32,925 nucleotides of DNA from Kiritimatiellia bacterium (GTDB taxonomy: Bacteria > Verrucomicrobiota > Kiritimatiellia > UBA8416 > SLMC01). The DNA lies in NCBI GenBank assembly GCA_007134465.1, contig SLKS01000162.1, forward strand, positions 1-32,925. Direction: 5' to 3'. Below the pieces are notes generated by a model. That model worked only from the letters and a program-made list of their open reading frames with translations. It had not been told where the DNA came from and searched no databases. The position numbers and the translations under genes are program-made. Shown in pieces: positions 16,740-25,041 of the stretch. Position 1 is the stretch's first letter, and each line of letters opens with the position of its first letter.

Positions 16740-18140
16740 TCACTGAAACAGAACCACCGTGCCGGCGGGCGGCCGTACCATCAGCAGCCCTCCCGGCGCT
16801 TCCCCGTCCAGGTCCCTGAGTCGCCAGACTCTCCCTTGCAGTCCATCGTTCAATACGCCCGGCCGATACGAGTAATAGACACGTTGGCCGAACGGCGCGC
16901 GCAGGCGTGTTTCGTTTGTCACGTATGGGTCGGTCGCGGAGCCGCTCCCCGACAGCGTGTTCACATCGAAATGGTCAATGGCGCCGGTGATCTCCGCCCC
17001 TCTCTTTTCGCCGCTCAAAAAGGCATGGTGCACTTTGCGCAAGTCCAGCGCAGTCAATTCTATCCGACCTGCGGCCTTCAACTGAATCCAGCCGCTGTAT
17101 TCCGCGCGCTTGTCGTCATGCCGATTCTCCAGATCCACGGCGCCGAAAATTCTGATGTCGCCGGCAATGTTGTTCGTAACGACCACGCACGTTGTCTGTT
17201 CCGCGCGGTTGGCGGTGTTGACATAATAGCCATGAATGTTTCCTCGGATTTCGACATGGCGGTAGTTTTCGACAACAACCCTTACCTGATCCCGATGCTG
17301 CCGGAGGTTATGGGACGCGCGCAAGTCTCCCTCCGCAATCATGTCGCCCGAGGCATCTCCACCGTCGAGCCGGATGGCGCCCGCCCACGCTCCGCTTCCT
17401 CCCGTTGTCGCAACCGAGCTTGTATCGATAGAGCCGACCCGAAAATGTCCCCGATGCGACACGATCACATCGCCTCCCGAGCGGTACCGGCCTTCGGCAC
17501 GGGTTACGATATCGCCCGGCACGCCGGCCCGGCTGGCAATCGCTACGTCGTTCGAGCCGTACACCGTCACATTGCCTCCATCGGAAATGTCATCCGGACC
17601 CGCATGATAATGGTTGGCATATAAATACTCTGTCCTCACAAACCCCGCAGGAACCTGGGCCGTTCCAATCTGCACCGTGGCGCGCACGTTGTCTTGTCCG
17701 GAATTGCGGGCGTCTATACCGCCGATATCAACTGCGCCGACATTGACGATCGCCAGATCGTCGGACGGGCCGTTTCGCAGATCGGCATCGCGCCACATCT
17801 TGATGGACAAGCCGTTGGTTCCGATCAGGTCCGCGCCGACGAGATCCAGCACGATCTTTTGCTTGTCCGTATCTGTTGCGCGCGCGCAATACAGCTTGCG
17901 GGAGCCCAGGTTGACGACGGAGACATTGGGCAAGGACGAAAAGTCGAATGTCCAGGGCGAGTCCTCGCCGGTACGCGTTACCTTTTCCGCCGTGTTCTTG
18001 AACGCCAAAACAACGGGAGCGTCCCCGTCCATCTGCCGATCTCCGTCCAGCGTGTAGGTCTCGCCCGCCCGCCCGGCGCCCGCCGTTCCGAAAAGAACGA
18101 TGGCCGCTGCCGACATCGTTTTTCTGCATGCGCTGTTCAT
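16740..18140 (-). CDS. Secreted single-module solenoid/repeat protein; third member of the local family
   Basis: MNSACRKTMSAAAIVLFGTAGAGRAGETYTLDGDRQMDGD...WTFDFSSLPNVSVVNLGSRKLYCARATDTDKQKIVLDLVGADLIGTNGL...IRLDGGDASGDM...NNIAGDIRIFGAVDLENR...RLRAPFGQRVYYSYRPGVLNDGLQGRVWRLRDLDGEAPGGLLMVRPPAGTVVLFQ. Confidence 0.8.
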   Translation of the reverse strand: MNSACRKTMSAAAIVLFGTAGAGRAGETYTLDGDRQMDGDAPVVLAFKNTAEKVTRTGEDSPWTFDFSSLPNVSVVNLGSRKLYCARATDTDKQKIVLDLVGADLIGTNGLSIKMWRDADLRNGPSDDLAIVNVGAVDIGGIDARNSGQDNVRATVQIGTAQVPAGFVRTEYLYANHYHAGPDDISDGGNVTVYGSNDVAIASRAGVPGDIVTRAEGRYRSGGDVIVSHRGHFRVGSIDTSSVATTGGSGAWAGAIRLDGGDASGDMIAEGDLRASHNLRQHRDQVRVVVENYRHVEIRGNIHGYYVNTANRAEQTTCVVVTNNIAGDIRIFGAVDLENRHDDKRAEYSGWIQLKAAGRIELTALDLRKVHHAFLSGEKRGAEITGAIDHFDVNTLSGSGSATDPYVTNETRLRAPFGQRVYYSYRPGVLNDGLQGRVWRLRDLDGEAPGGLLMVRPPAGTVVLFQ

Positions 18141-18164
18141 GGTCGTCTCCTTGTGTTCGCTCGT

Positions 18165-21100
18165 TCAGCGAGTCGCTTTGGCGGCGGGGACATCCCCGAG
18201 AGCGACGGTCGTTTCCGCATGATAACCGAGCTTCACGCTGACGATGCGGGCGTTGCCGGGATCGGCCGCGAACAGGCGGCGGTCCGTATGCACGCTCACG
18301 TACGGCGCATGTTTCAGCGCTGTTTCGTCGCCGCCGATCGAACGCGGATTCGGCGGCGTCATCTGCCCGTAGTCTCGCGAAGCGCCCGCCTGGACCAGCG
18401 GCACGCCGTCGTCCACGTTGCCGTACCGGCCCACGCGCAGGATCAGGTTGCCCGCGCTGTCGAGCACGGCCACGCTGTAGCGATCGGGCTCCGGCGCGAA
18501 GCTGCGGGCGAAATCGTCCATCGAAAAGCGCGTGTTCCAGCAGGCGCAGGCGGTTGTGTAGTTGTTGGCCCAGCCAATGCCGGGCTGCATCCAGTGGGCG
18601 CCTTGCACCCAAGCGTTGCGGGCGTACAAGTCCGGCGAACGCGCGGGTTTTTCGATCAGCGGCACGGGCGCGCGGCTGTCGGAGAGCAACCGGCCCTGAC
18701 CGGGAGTGAACTTCATGAGCGTACCGCTACTGTCGTTGAAATGCCGTTCGCCATTGATAACAGCGGGCGAGGCGTGCAGAACGTAGAGATCGCCGCGCGC
18801 GTCCAGCGCGGCGCCGTGAAGCCCGTCATGACCGTCCAGTCCGGGCAGCGCGTCGTCGTGCAGCAGACGCCCGTTGCGGCCGATCACATGCACGAGCGTG
18901 CCGCCGAAACGCCCGCCGGGATCGTAGAGCCGTCCCGGATACATGGTCGGCCGATAGCCGCTCGAGGCGTCGTGAACCTGGGCTCCGTCCGTGCGCGATT
19001 TCAAATCCGTGGAATACAAGGCGGCGACAACGATGTTCCCGCGCGGACACACATGCATGCCCCCGTGATGCCAGCCCCTGTTGCCCGGAAACACGGCGCC
19101 GCTAATGACGCGCGTTTTGCGCACGCTGCGGCCAAAGCCCTCGTTCATGCGTTCCTCGCCGTAGTCGAACGGCACCTCCCGCCAGGAATTGGCCTCGTAG
19201 CGCACGACCATGTCGCTCGTTCGCAAATAGGCATGCCCATCGCGTCCGAAAGCCATGTCCTCCGCAGTCAACGGCAATTCGACCCGGCGGATGCGTCCGG
19301 TTTCCGGCTCGATGCGCAACAGGCTCTGAAACCCTTTGCCGTGCGCGACATCGGCTTCGCCCAGATAGAGCAAGCCATCCGCCGGATTGACATATAGACG
19401 CTGACGGTTGAACGTGGCGGAACGAATGCTGTCGATCGCATCGCGGGCTTCTTCGAGAAAGTCGCGTTTCACGACCCATCCGTCGTCTTCGAGCGTCAGC
19501 AGCATGACCCCCATCCCCCGGGAACGCCGCCAGGTCGAGCCGGCCGGCGAGCGCGCCACCATCCAGACCCGAGCCGGATCCGACCAGGTATCCACGGCGA
19601 TCGAAATTTCCATGTTGCTCAATCCGTGTCCGCACAAGCCGGTCGGCCGATGCAAATCCCACGAATCCAGCTCGCGAGCCCCGTCGTCGAGGGAGGAAAA
19701 GCGGCGCAACTGGTACAGCCGCGTCGCCCGGTTGTAGTTTCCGTGCGGCACGGTCATCGGAAGCGCTCCGGCAGAGCCCGGCAAACGTCCGGGCCGGGGC
19801 AGCCCCATGCTGAACACGAATAGCTCGCCGGTTTCCTGCCGAATGGCGATCCGGGCGGGACGTTCTACCGGCAGGTTGCGCAGGTGTTCGCCGCTTTCGC
19901 TGAAAATCTGGATGCGGTCGTTTCTGTGATCGGCCACATAGACGCGGCCCTGAGCGTCGCAGGCGACATCCGCAGGCATGTCGAACTCGCCCGGCCCGGC
20001 GCCGGCCTCCGCGCCGCCCGCGAAAACGACGGGCGGTTCGTCATGGTCGAAACGCATGCGCTTGACCATGTTCCGCCAGAGAACCGTGCCGTGAACGCCG
20101 GGAAACGTTTCGTTGTACATCGTCAGGTACAGCCATGTCCCGTCCGGACTGAGCGCGGTCCTCTTTGGGCGGATCAGAAACAGCTCGCCCTCGTCCCGGT
20201 GTCCTCGTACGGGGGTCCACAAGCTCTCGCCGCTGTGCAGGGAAACATCCGGCCCGTGCAGGTTCAGGCCTCCGCTCGCGCCGTCGGTCGAGAGCCGGGC
20301 CAGACGCGCCCCGGTCAACGCCATGCGCCCGCCTGAGACCGCCAGCGCATCGCCGGCCGCGCCCCTCATCCCGGCATTGGCAATCATCTTGCTCTGATGC
20401 CGATGGTAGCGTCCGTCATTGTAGGTCGCCGGCTCGCAGTTGCTGCCGCTCATGAGCAATGTCGTTTGCAGCCAGTTCGGCTTGATCGGAATCTCGGCGC
20501 CGTCCGGAAAACGATGCCGAATCAAATCCGGGATGGTCGCGATTTTGTCGGCGGGAAACGGATAGACGGTGCGGACATAGGCGCCGTCGCGGTCGAACAG
20601 GCGGATATGGTCAATGCCCTGGCCGCTGTCGAAAACATAGATCCCTTCCGGCGCCGCCGCCAGCAGCAGCCGTTGCCCGCCGTACGCGCTATAGCGTGCC
20701 TGCGAGGCGGGCTTGCCCGGATGCCAGAACAAGGTGCGTTCGAAACGCGCCTTGAGACCCAGCGAAACGCGCACCTGAACCCGACCCACATCGTCCACAT
20801 ACCTGCCCGCATCGTCCTTGCCGTCCCAGACAAGCGTTTGCGCCCTGGAATTCCAGAGAAAAGGTTCTGGCGCGTTCAGTCCGAGCAGCCCGCTGGCCAG
20901 ATGCCGAAGAATGCGGCCATCCTCGCGCTCGATTGCCACCGTGACATCGCACAACCCCTCTGTTTCAAACGAAATCGTCACCCGGTCGCCGTCGCGCGCG
21001 AGGCTCGGCTCGCGCGCAAACGCGAACCGGTCTTCCCGGTCGCTCCCGAAAAGATCGGCCGCTTCCCGCCGAACCACCCGCACGCGCGCGCCGGCCGCCT

Positions 21101-21377
21101 TTTCCAGGGTCAGCCCGCGCGGACGCAGAATGCGCATGGCGACCCGACCGGCCGCGACGTCGTTTTCCTTCAGCGTCACCGAGTCCAGATGCTCGACCAG
21201 CGCGCTGTCGAACGCGAACTCTACATTCGCCTTCGCTCCCAAATCCCGCAGGGCCCGAGCCAGCCCGACATTGCGGAAATCGACGGATACCTTCCCGTGC
21301 AATGGCGTGGCTGCGGAAACCACCGTTGTCCATGCCGCCACACCCAAGCCCAGTCCGATCGCATGCCATGTCTTCAT
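18165..21377 (-). CDS. Exported STN-domain + FlgD-like + NHL-type beta-propeller protein
   Basis: Signal-like N-terminus; STN-like VSVDFRNVGLARALRDLGAKANVEFAFDSALVEHLDSVTLKENDVAAGRVAMRILRPRGLTLEKAAGARVRVVRR; FlgD-like LVWDGKDDAGRYVDDVGRVQVRV; NHL-like FDMPADVACDAQGRVYVADHRNDRIQIFSESGEHLRNLP. Confidence 0.7.
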   Translation of the reverse strand: MKTWHAIGLGLGVAAWTTVVSAATPLHGKVSVDFRNVGLARALRDLGAKANVEFAFDSALVEHLDSVTLKENDVAAGRVAMRILRPRGLTLEKAAGARVRVVRREAADLFGSDREDRFAFAREPSLARDGDRVTISFETEGLCDVTVAIEREDGRILRHLASGLLGLNAPEPFLWNSRAQTLVWDGKDDAGRYVDDVGRVQVRVSLGLKARFERTLFWHPGKPASQARYSAYGGQRLLLAAAPEGIYVFDSGQGIDHIRLFDRDGAYVRTVYPFPADKIATIPDLIRHRFPDGAEIPIKPNWLQTTLLMSGSNCEPATYNDGRYHRHQSKMIANAGMRGAAGDALAVSGGRMALTGARLARLSTDGASGGLNLHGPDVSLHSGESLWTPVRGHRDEGELFLIRPKRTALSPDGTWLYLTMYNETFPGVHGTVLWRNMVKRMRFDHDEPPVVFAGGAEAGAGPGEFDMPADVACDAQGRVYVADHRNDRIQIFSESGEHLRNLPVERPARIAIRQETGELFVFSMGLPRPGRLPGSAGALPMTVPHGNYNRATRLYQLRRFSSLDDGARELDSWDLHRPTGLCGHGLSNMEISIAVDTWSDPARVWMVARSPAGSTWRRSRGMGVMLLTLEDDGWVVKRDFLEEARDAIDSIRSATFNRQRLYVNPADGLLYLGEADVAHGKGFQSLLRIEPETGRIRRVELPLTAEDMAFGRDGHAYLRTSDMVVRYEANSWREVPFDYGEERMNEGFGRSVRKTRVISGAVFPGNRGWHHGGMHVCPRGNIVVAALYSTDLKSRTDGAQVHDASSGYRPTMYPGRLYDPGGRFGGTLVHVIGRNGRLLHDDALPGLDGHDGLHGAALDARGDLYVLHASPAVINGERHFNDSSGTLMKFTPGQGRLLSDSRAPVPLIEKPARSPDLYARNAWVQGAHWMQPGIGWANNYTTACACWNTRFSMDDFARSFAPEPDRYSVAVLDSAGNLILRVGRYGNVDDGVPLVQAGASRDYGQMTPPNPRSIGGDETALKHAPYVSVHTDRRLFAADPGNARIVSVKLGYHAETTVALGDVPAAKATR

Positions 21378-22495
21378 TGCATACCCCCTTCTTCCATGCC
21401 AATCAATCCTGCCGGTCGGATCTCCGAGCCGGACCGCACCTTGCCCGTGGAGCTTCGCACACGGATATCAACGTCGACCGTAACAAGCGTTCCATCCTCG
21501 ACATCAAGCTTGTCGGAAAAATACTGCACGGCGAGCTCGCCCAACGCGCGCCGATCGTAGTGCGCCGACGTCAAATCGTGCTCTGCAGCCGTCAGGTCTC
21601 CGTATCCGGCCACGCTGACGTCCGTCCCGACCTCAAGCCCAAGCCGACGAATAACCGCCATCGTCTTGACCGCCCGATCGTCATCGCAACATATCATGGC
21701 TGTGGGAGGGTCGGGCAAACGCAGCAATTCCCTCACAGCCGTGTTGACGCTGTCCATGGCAGAAGACGTTTTCACGATCAAATCGCGATCGACAACCAAC
21801 CCGCGTTCCCGATGAGAGGCACAATAGCCGCGGCGTTTCCATGGATTCAAATCCGCTCTGGACATGTCCAGATAGGCGATCCTTGCATGTCCCAGTTCGA
21901 AAAGATGCCCCGCCAAGGCTTTCATGCCTTCAAACCCGTTGTCCATGATCCCCGTCGCGCCCGAACCTTCCACATAATGATCGATCATAACGGCACGCCT
22001 CTTGTACCAGCGCATGATGCGACCAACATCGGCGGCGCCTTTGCTTGTCGAAAGAAAAACCAGACACCGAATCGCATCGGGAGGATTTCTGAACAGACTG
22101 TCAGCGCCGCGTGTCGTATGGAGATTAGCGAACAGCGTATCCATGCCCGCCTCGCACGAATACCGCATCAGCGGCCCCAACAAATCTTGGAAATAAGGAG
22201 AAATTCTCGGATCCGACGCCTTGTGAGACACTATCGCCATCAAACCTCTGCTTCCCGAAGCGCGGCGAACAGACCTTTGGTCCGCCACGCACGTGCCATG
22301 CCCCGGAATTCCCACCAACAGACCATCTTGCTTCAGAATTCCCACCGCCTTGTTCACGGTTACAAGACTGACGCCAAGTTGTTCGCTCAGCATCCTTTGC
22401 GATGGCAACCGCTTGCCCCAAAGCCGCTCTTTGATTATATGGGCCGACAGTTTTTCGCTGATTTCCTGCCGCAACAGCTTATGGTCAGTTATCAT
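21374..22495 (-). CDS. GntR-type HTH transcriptional regulator with LacI/periplasmic-binding-protein-like sensor domain
   Basis: MITDHKLLRQEISEKLSAHIIKERLWGKRLPSQRMLSEQLGVSLVTVNKAVGILKQDGLLVGIPGHGTCVAD (GntR wHTH), then a LacI-type domain (PPTAMICCDDDRAVKTMAVIRRLGLEVGTDVSVAGYGD). Stop overlaps the next start as ATGA. Confidence 0.85.
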   Translation of the reverse strand: MITDHKLLRQEISEKLSAHIIKERLWGKRLPSQRMLSEQLGVSLVTVNKAVGILKQDGLLVGIPGHGTCVADQRSVRRASGSRGLMAIVSHKASDPRISPYFQDLLGPLMRYSCEAGMDTLFANLHTTRGADSLFRNPPDAIRCLVFLSTSKGAADVGRIMRWYKRRAVMIDHYVEGSGATGIMDNGFEGMKALAGHLFELGHARIAYLDMSRADLNPWKRRGYCASHRERGLVVDRDLIVKTSSAMDSVNTAVRELLRLPDPPTAMICCDDDRAVKTMAVIRRLGLEVGTDVSVAGYGDLTAAEHDLTSAHYDRRALGELAVQYFSDKLDVEDGTLVTVDVDIRVRSSTGKVRSGSEIRPAGLIGMEEGGMQ

Positions 22496-22774
22496 GCTCG
22501 TTTCCGCTCCATCATCCCGTCGTCCCGCTAAAAACAGCCTCCGCACCGTCCACCCTGCCGAATCGAAACTTGCCTCTAGCCAGTGCCTGCCGTGTATAAC
22601 ACTTCTATAACATTGCACTTTGAGGAACGGGTGTCAAGGGGGAAAGGCTTTTTTTTGAAAGGCGCAATAATATGCGTGCTTTTGCGGCATCCGCTTGACA
22701 AATGGCGTGGATTTGTGTTTTTTCCTCGCGTGATTCCGAAAGAGACACTTTTCAAAAGCGGGCAGGCGCCGGGA
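22496..22774. promoter_or_regulatory. Divergent intergenic region between the regulator operon and the cupin-avtA operon
   Basis: Diverging genes. Minus-strand TTGACA at 22637-22632 followed by AT-rich AATGTTATAGAAGTGTTATA (22614-22595) with two TGTTATA copies 11 bp apart. Plus-strand TTGACA at 22695-22700. -10 boxes not convincing. Confidence 0.4.
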
Positions 22775-23476
22775 ATGCGGCCTGTGCTGCCCGACGAAAT
22801 CCCCGGTGTACGGACGGCGGCCTTCGTCGTGGCGCCGGGCGTAACGGAAACGTTCGCACCCGTGCCGGGCAGCGGCCGGGCGCTGCTGTTTACGCAAGGC
22901 GACGGTTTCGTTCGGGCGGACGGGAAAGTCTGGACGATCCGCGAAACGGCCCTGTTTGTACCGCGTCCGGAACAGACGGTAACCGCCGAGGCGCCGGGCG
23001 AAAAGCCGCTGTCGGGTCTGGCGCTGGCCATGGAACTGACGGAGCCGGAGCGCGCGCGGCTTGCCGCGGAGCCGGAGACGCGCTTTCCGTATTTCATGAT
23101 CTATTCGGAATGCAAGACGTACAAGGAAAAGATCAAAAGCCCGAAGACGGTCAGTCGCACGCTGCTGCCCGCGCACGTCTACCCGCGCCTGTGCATCGGG
23201 TCGGTCGAAACCGACGGGCCCGACCATGTGGCCGCGCATCGGCATCCGATGCTCGAGCAGTATTTTCTGGGTTTGCCCGACAATCGCTGCATTGTGCGGG
23301 CCGACGAGAACGCCGTGGACTTCGGGCCGAACGATCTTGTGCATATTCCGCTTGGCTCCAATCACAGTGTGGATGTGGAGCCGGGCCGGCATTTGCATTA
23401 CGTCTGGATAGACGTGTTCCGGGACGAAAGCGGCCTGCGCTGGATTGACGAGGAACACGAGGACGACCCGCAATGA
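22775..23476 (+). CDS. Bicupin-like domain protein
   Basis: MRPVLPDEIPGVRTAAFVVAPGVTETF...; C-terminal cupin pattern VAAHRHPMLEQYFLGLPDNRCIVRADENAVDFGPNDLVHIPLGSNHSV. Start trimmed from 22583. Stop overlaps the avtA start (ATGA). Confidence 0.65.
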   Translation: MRPVLPDEIPGVRTAAFVVAPGVTETFAPVPGSGRALLFTQGDGFVRADGKVWTIRETALFVPRPEQTVTAEAPGEKPLSGLALAMELTEPERARLAAEPETRFPYFMIYSECKTYKEKIKSPKTVSRTLLPAHVYPRLCIGSVETDGPDHVAAHRHPMLEQYFLGLPDNRCIVRADENAVDFGPNDLVHIPLGSNHSVDVEPGRHLHYVWIDVFRDESGLRWIDEEHEDDPQ

Positions 23477-24738
23477 ATGTCTCTGTCTTTGGCGAAAAAT
23501 TCACCGGCTCGTCCGGCATCCTGCAATTGATGGACGATTTGGGCAAGGCCATGACGGGGCGGCAGGGCATGCGCATGCTGGGCGGGGGCAATCCGGCCCA
23601 TATCCCCGAAGTCCAGCGCCTGTTTCTGGATCGCATGCGCGCGTTGACCGACGATCCGGCGGCGTTCGCGCGTCTGATCGGCAACTACGACACTCCGCAA
23701 GGCGAGGAACGGTTCGTCGGACGGCTGGCCGATTTGCTGCGCAAGGAATATGGCTGGCCGGTGGGGCCGGAAAACATTGCGTTGACGCTGGGCAGTCAAA
23801 GCTCGTTTTTCGTCCTGTTCAATGCGCTGGCCGGTCGGTTTGCCGACGGATCGCGCCGCCAAATTCTGCTGCCGCTCACGCCCGAATACATCGGCTATGC
23901 CGATCAGGGGCTCGACGAGGACATGTTCGTGTCCGTACGGCCCGAGATCGAGCTGTGCGGCGATCGGCGCTTCAAATACCACGTGGATTTCGGGCGCCTG
24001 CCCGATGCGGCCGGATTGGGCGCCGTGTGCGTATCGCGGCCGACCAACCCGACGGGCAACGTGCTGACGGACGACGAACTTCTTCATTTGGACGACTACG
24101 CGCGGGCTGCGAACATACCTCTTATTATTGATTCCGCCTACGGAATGCCGTTTCCGGGCATTGTCTTTGCGAACGCCAGCCCGTTCTGGAACGAGAATGT
24201 TATCGCCTGCATGAGCCTGTCCAAGCTGGGTTTGCCCGGTACGCGCACGGGGATTGTGGTCGCGCGCCAGGAGATTATCGCCATGATTTCCGCCGCCAAT
24301 GCGATCATATCGCTGGCGCCCGGCAGTTTCGGCGCGGGCTTGGCCTTGCATCTTCTGAACGGCGGCGACATTCTGAAACTCAGCCGCGACGTGATTCGTC
24401 CCTTCTATCGGCTCAAATCGGAGATGGCGCAGGAGCAGTTGCTGACCGAGTTGCGCGGGCTGCCGTGCCGGCTGCACAAGGCCGAAGGCGCGATTTTCCT
24501 GTGGCTCTGGTGCGAGGGCCTGCCGATCTCCTGCGGCGAGCTGTACGAACGGCTCAAGCAGCGCGGCGTTCTGGTGGTGCCCGGCCATCACTTCTTCCCC
24601 GGCTTGGCCGACGAATGGCCGCATCGCCACGAATGCATCCGCATCACCTATTCCCAGCCCGAAGACATGGTGCGGGATGGCGTGCGCATCATTGCCGAGG
24701 AAGTGCGCAAAGCCTACGGCTTTGCCGACGATAATTGA
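23473..24738 (+). CDS. avtA: Valine--pyruvate aminotransferase
   Basis: Extensive resemblance to AvtA: VFGEKFTGSSGI..LMDDL, MLGGGNPAHIPE, NYDTPQGEERF, PLTPEYIGYADQGLDEDMFVS, CVSRPTNPTGNVLTDDELL, CMSLSKLGLPGTRTGI, EGAIFLWLWCEGLP, RGVLVVPGHHFFPGL. Confidence 0.92.
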   Translation: MNVSVFGEKFTGSSGILQLMDDLGKAMTGRQGMRMLGGGNPAHIPEVQRLFLDRMRALTDDPAAFARLIGNYDTPQGEERFVGRLADLLRKEYGWPVGPENIALTLGSQSSFFVLFNALAGRFADGSRRQILLPLTPEYIGYADQGLDEDMFVSVRPEIELCGDRRFKYHVDFGRLPDAAGLGAVCVSRPTNPTGNVLTDDELLHLDDYARAANIPLIIDSAYGMPFPGIVFANASPFWNENVIACMSLSKLGLPGTRTGIVVARQEIIAMISAANAIISLAPGSFGAGLALHLLNGGDILKLSRDVIRPFYRLKSEMAQEQLLTELRGLPCRLHKAEGAIFLWLWCEGLPISCGELYERLKQRGVLVVPGHHFFPGLADEWPHRHECIRITYSQPEDMVRDGVRIIAEEVRKAYGFADDN

Positions 24739-24816
24739 AGAGATTCTACCGTTTCGAGCGATAGGGGCGTATGCTTTGGCGGGGAATGTCGCGGGTCCGC
24801 CGTTCCGGCGTGTGTC

Positions 24817-24970
24817 GTGTTCGCGGCTTGCAAACGGGCGGCGATATCGCCCCGCTGGCGGCGTTGTCAAGGGAGTCGCATACCAAGAGTATAGCGACAA
24901 CCCTTGACGCCTTGCCATCGGAGCAATCTTGCCGCCCGTTTTCTGCGGGGCTTCGCCCAACCGCGAACAC
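24817..24970. repeat. Nested multi-tier inverted structure (possible structured repeat or RNA)
   Basis: Perfect arms: gtgttcgcgg 24817-24826 / ccgcgaacac 24961-24970; aaacgggcgg 24832-24841 / ccgcccgttt 24932-24941; GTCAAGGG 24866-24873 / CCCTTGAC 24901-24908, enclosing GTCGCATAC-CAAGA-GTATAGCGAC. Confidence 0.65.
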
Positions 24971-25041
24971 GCCACGGGCGCCTTGCCGCATCGCCCTGCG
25001 GGACGAATGCGGCAATACATGTAGGAAAGCAGAATCCACTG

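Noticed and set aside
24746-25039. Small minus-strand ORF of 97 aa upstream of glpK
   Set aside because: Lies across the nested inverted structure (24817-24970); apparent coding is better explained by repeat/structured DNA.
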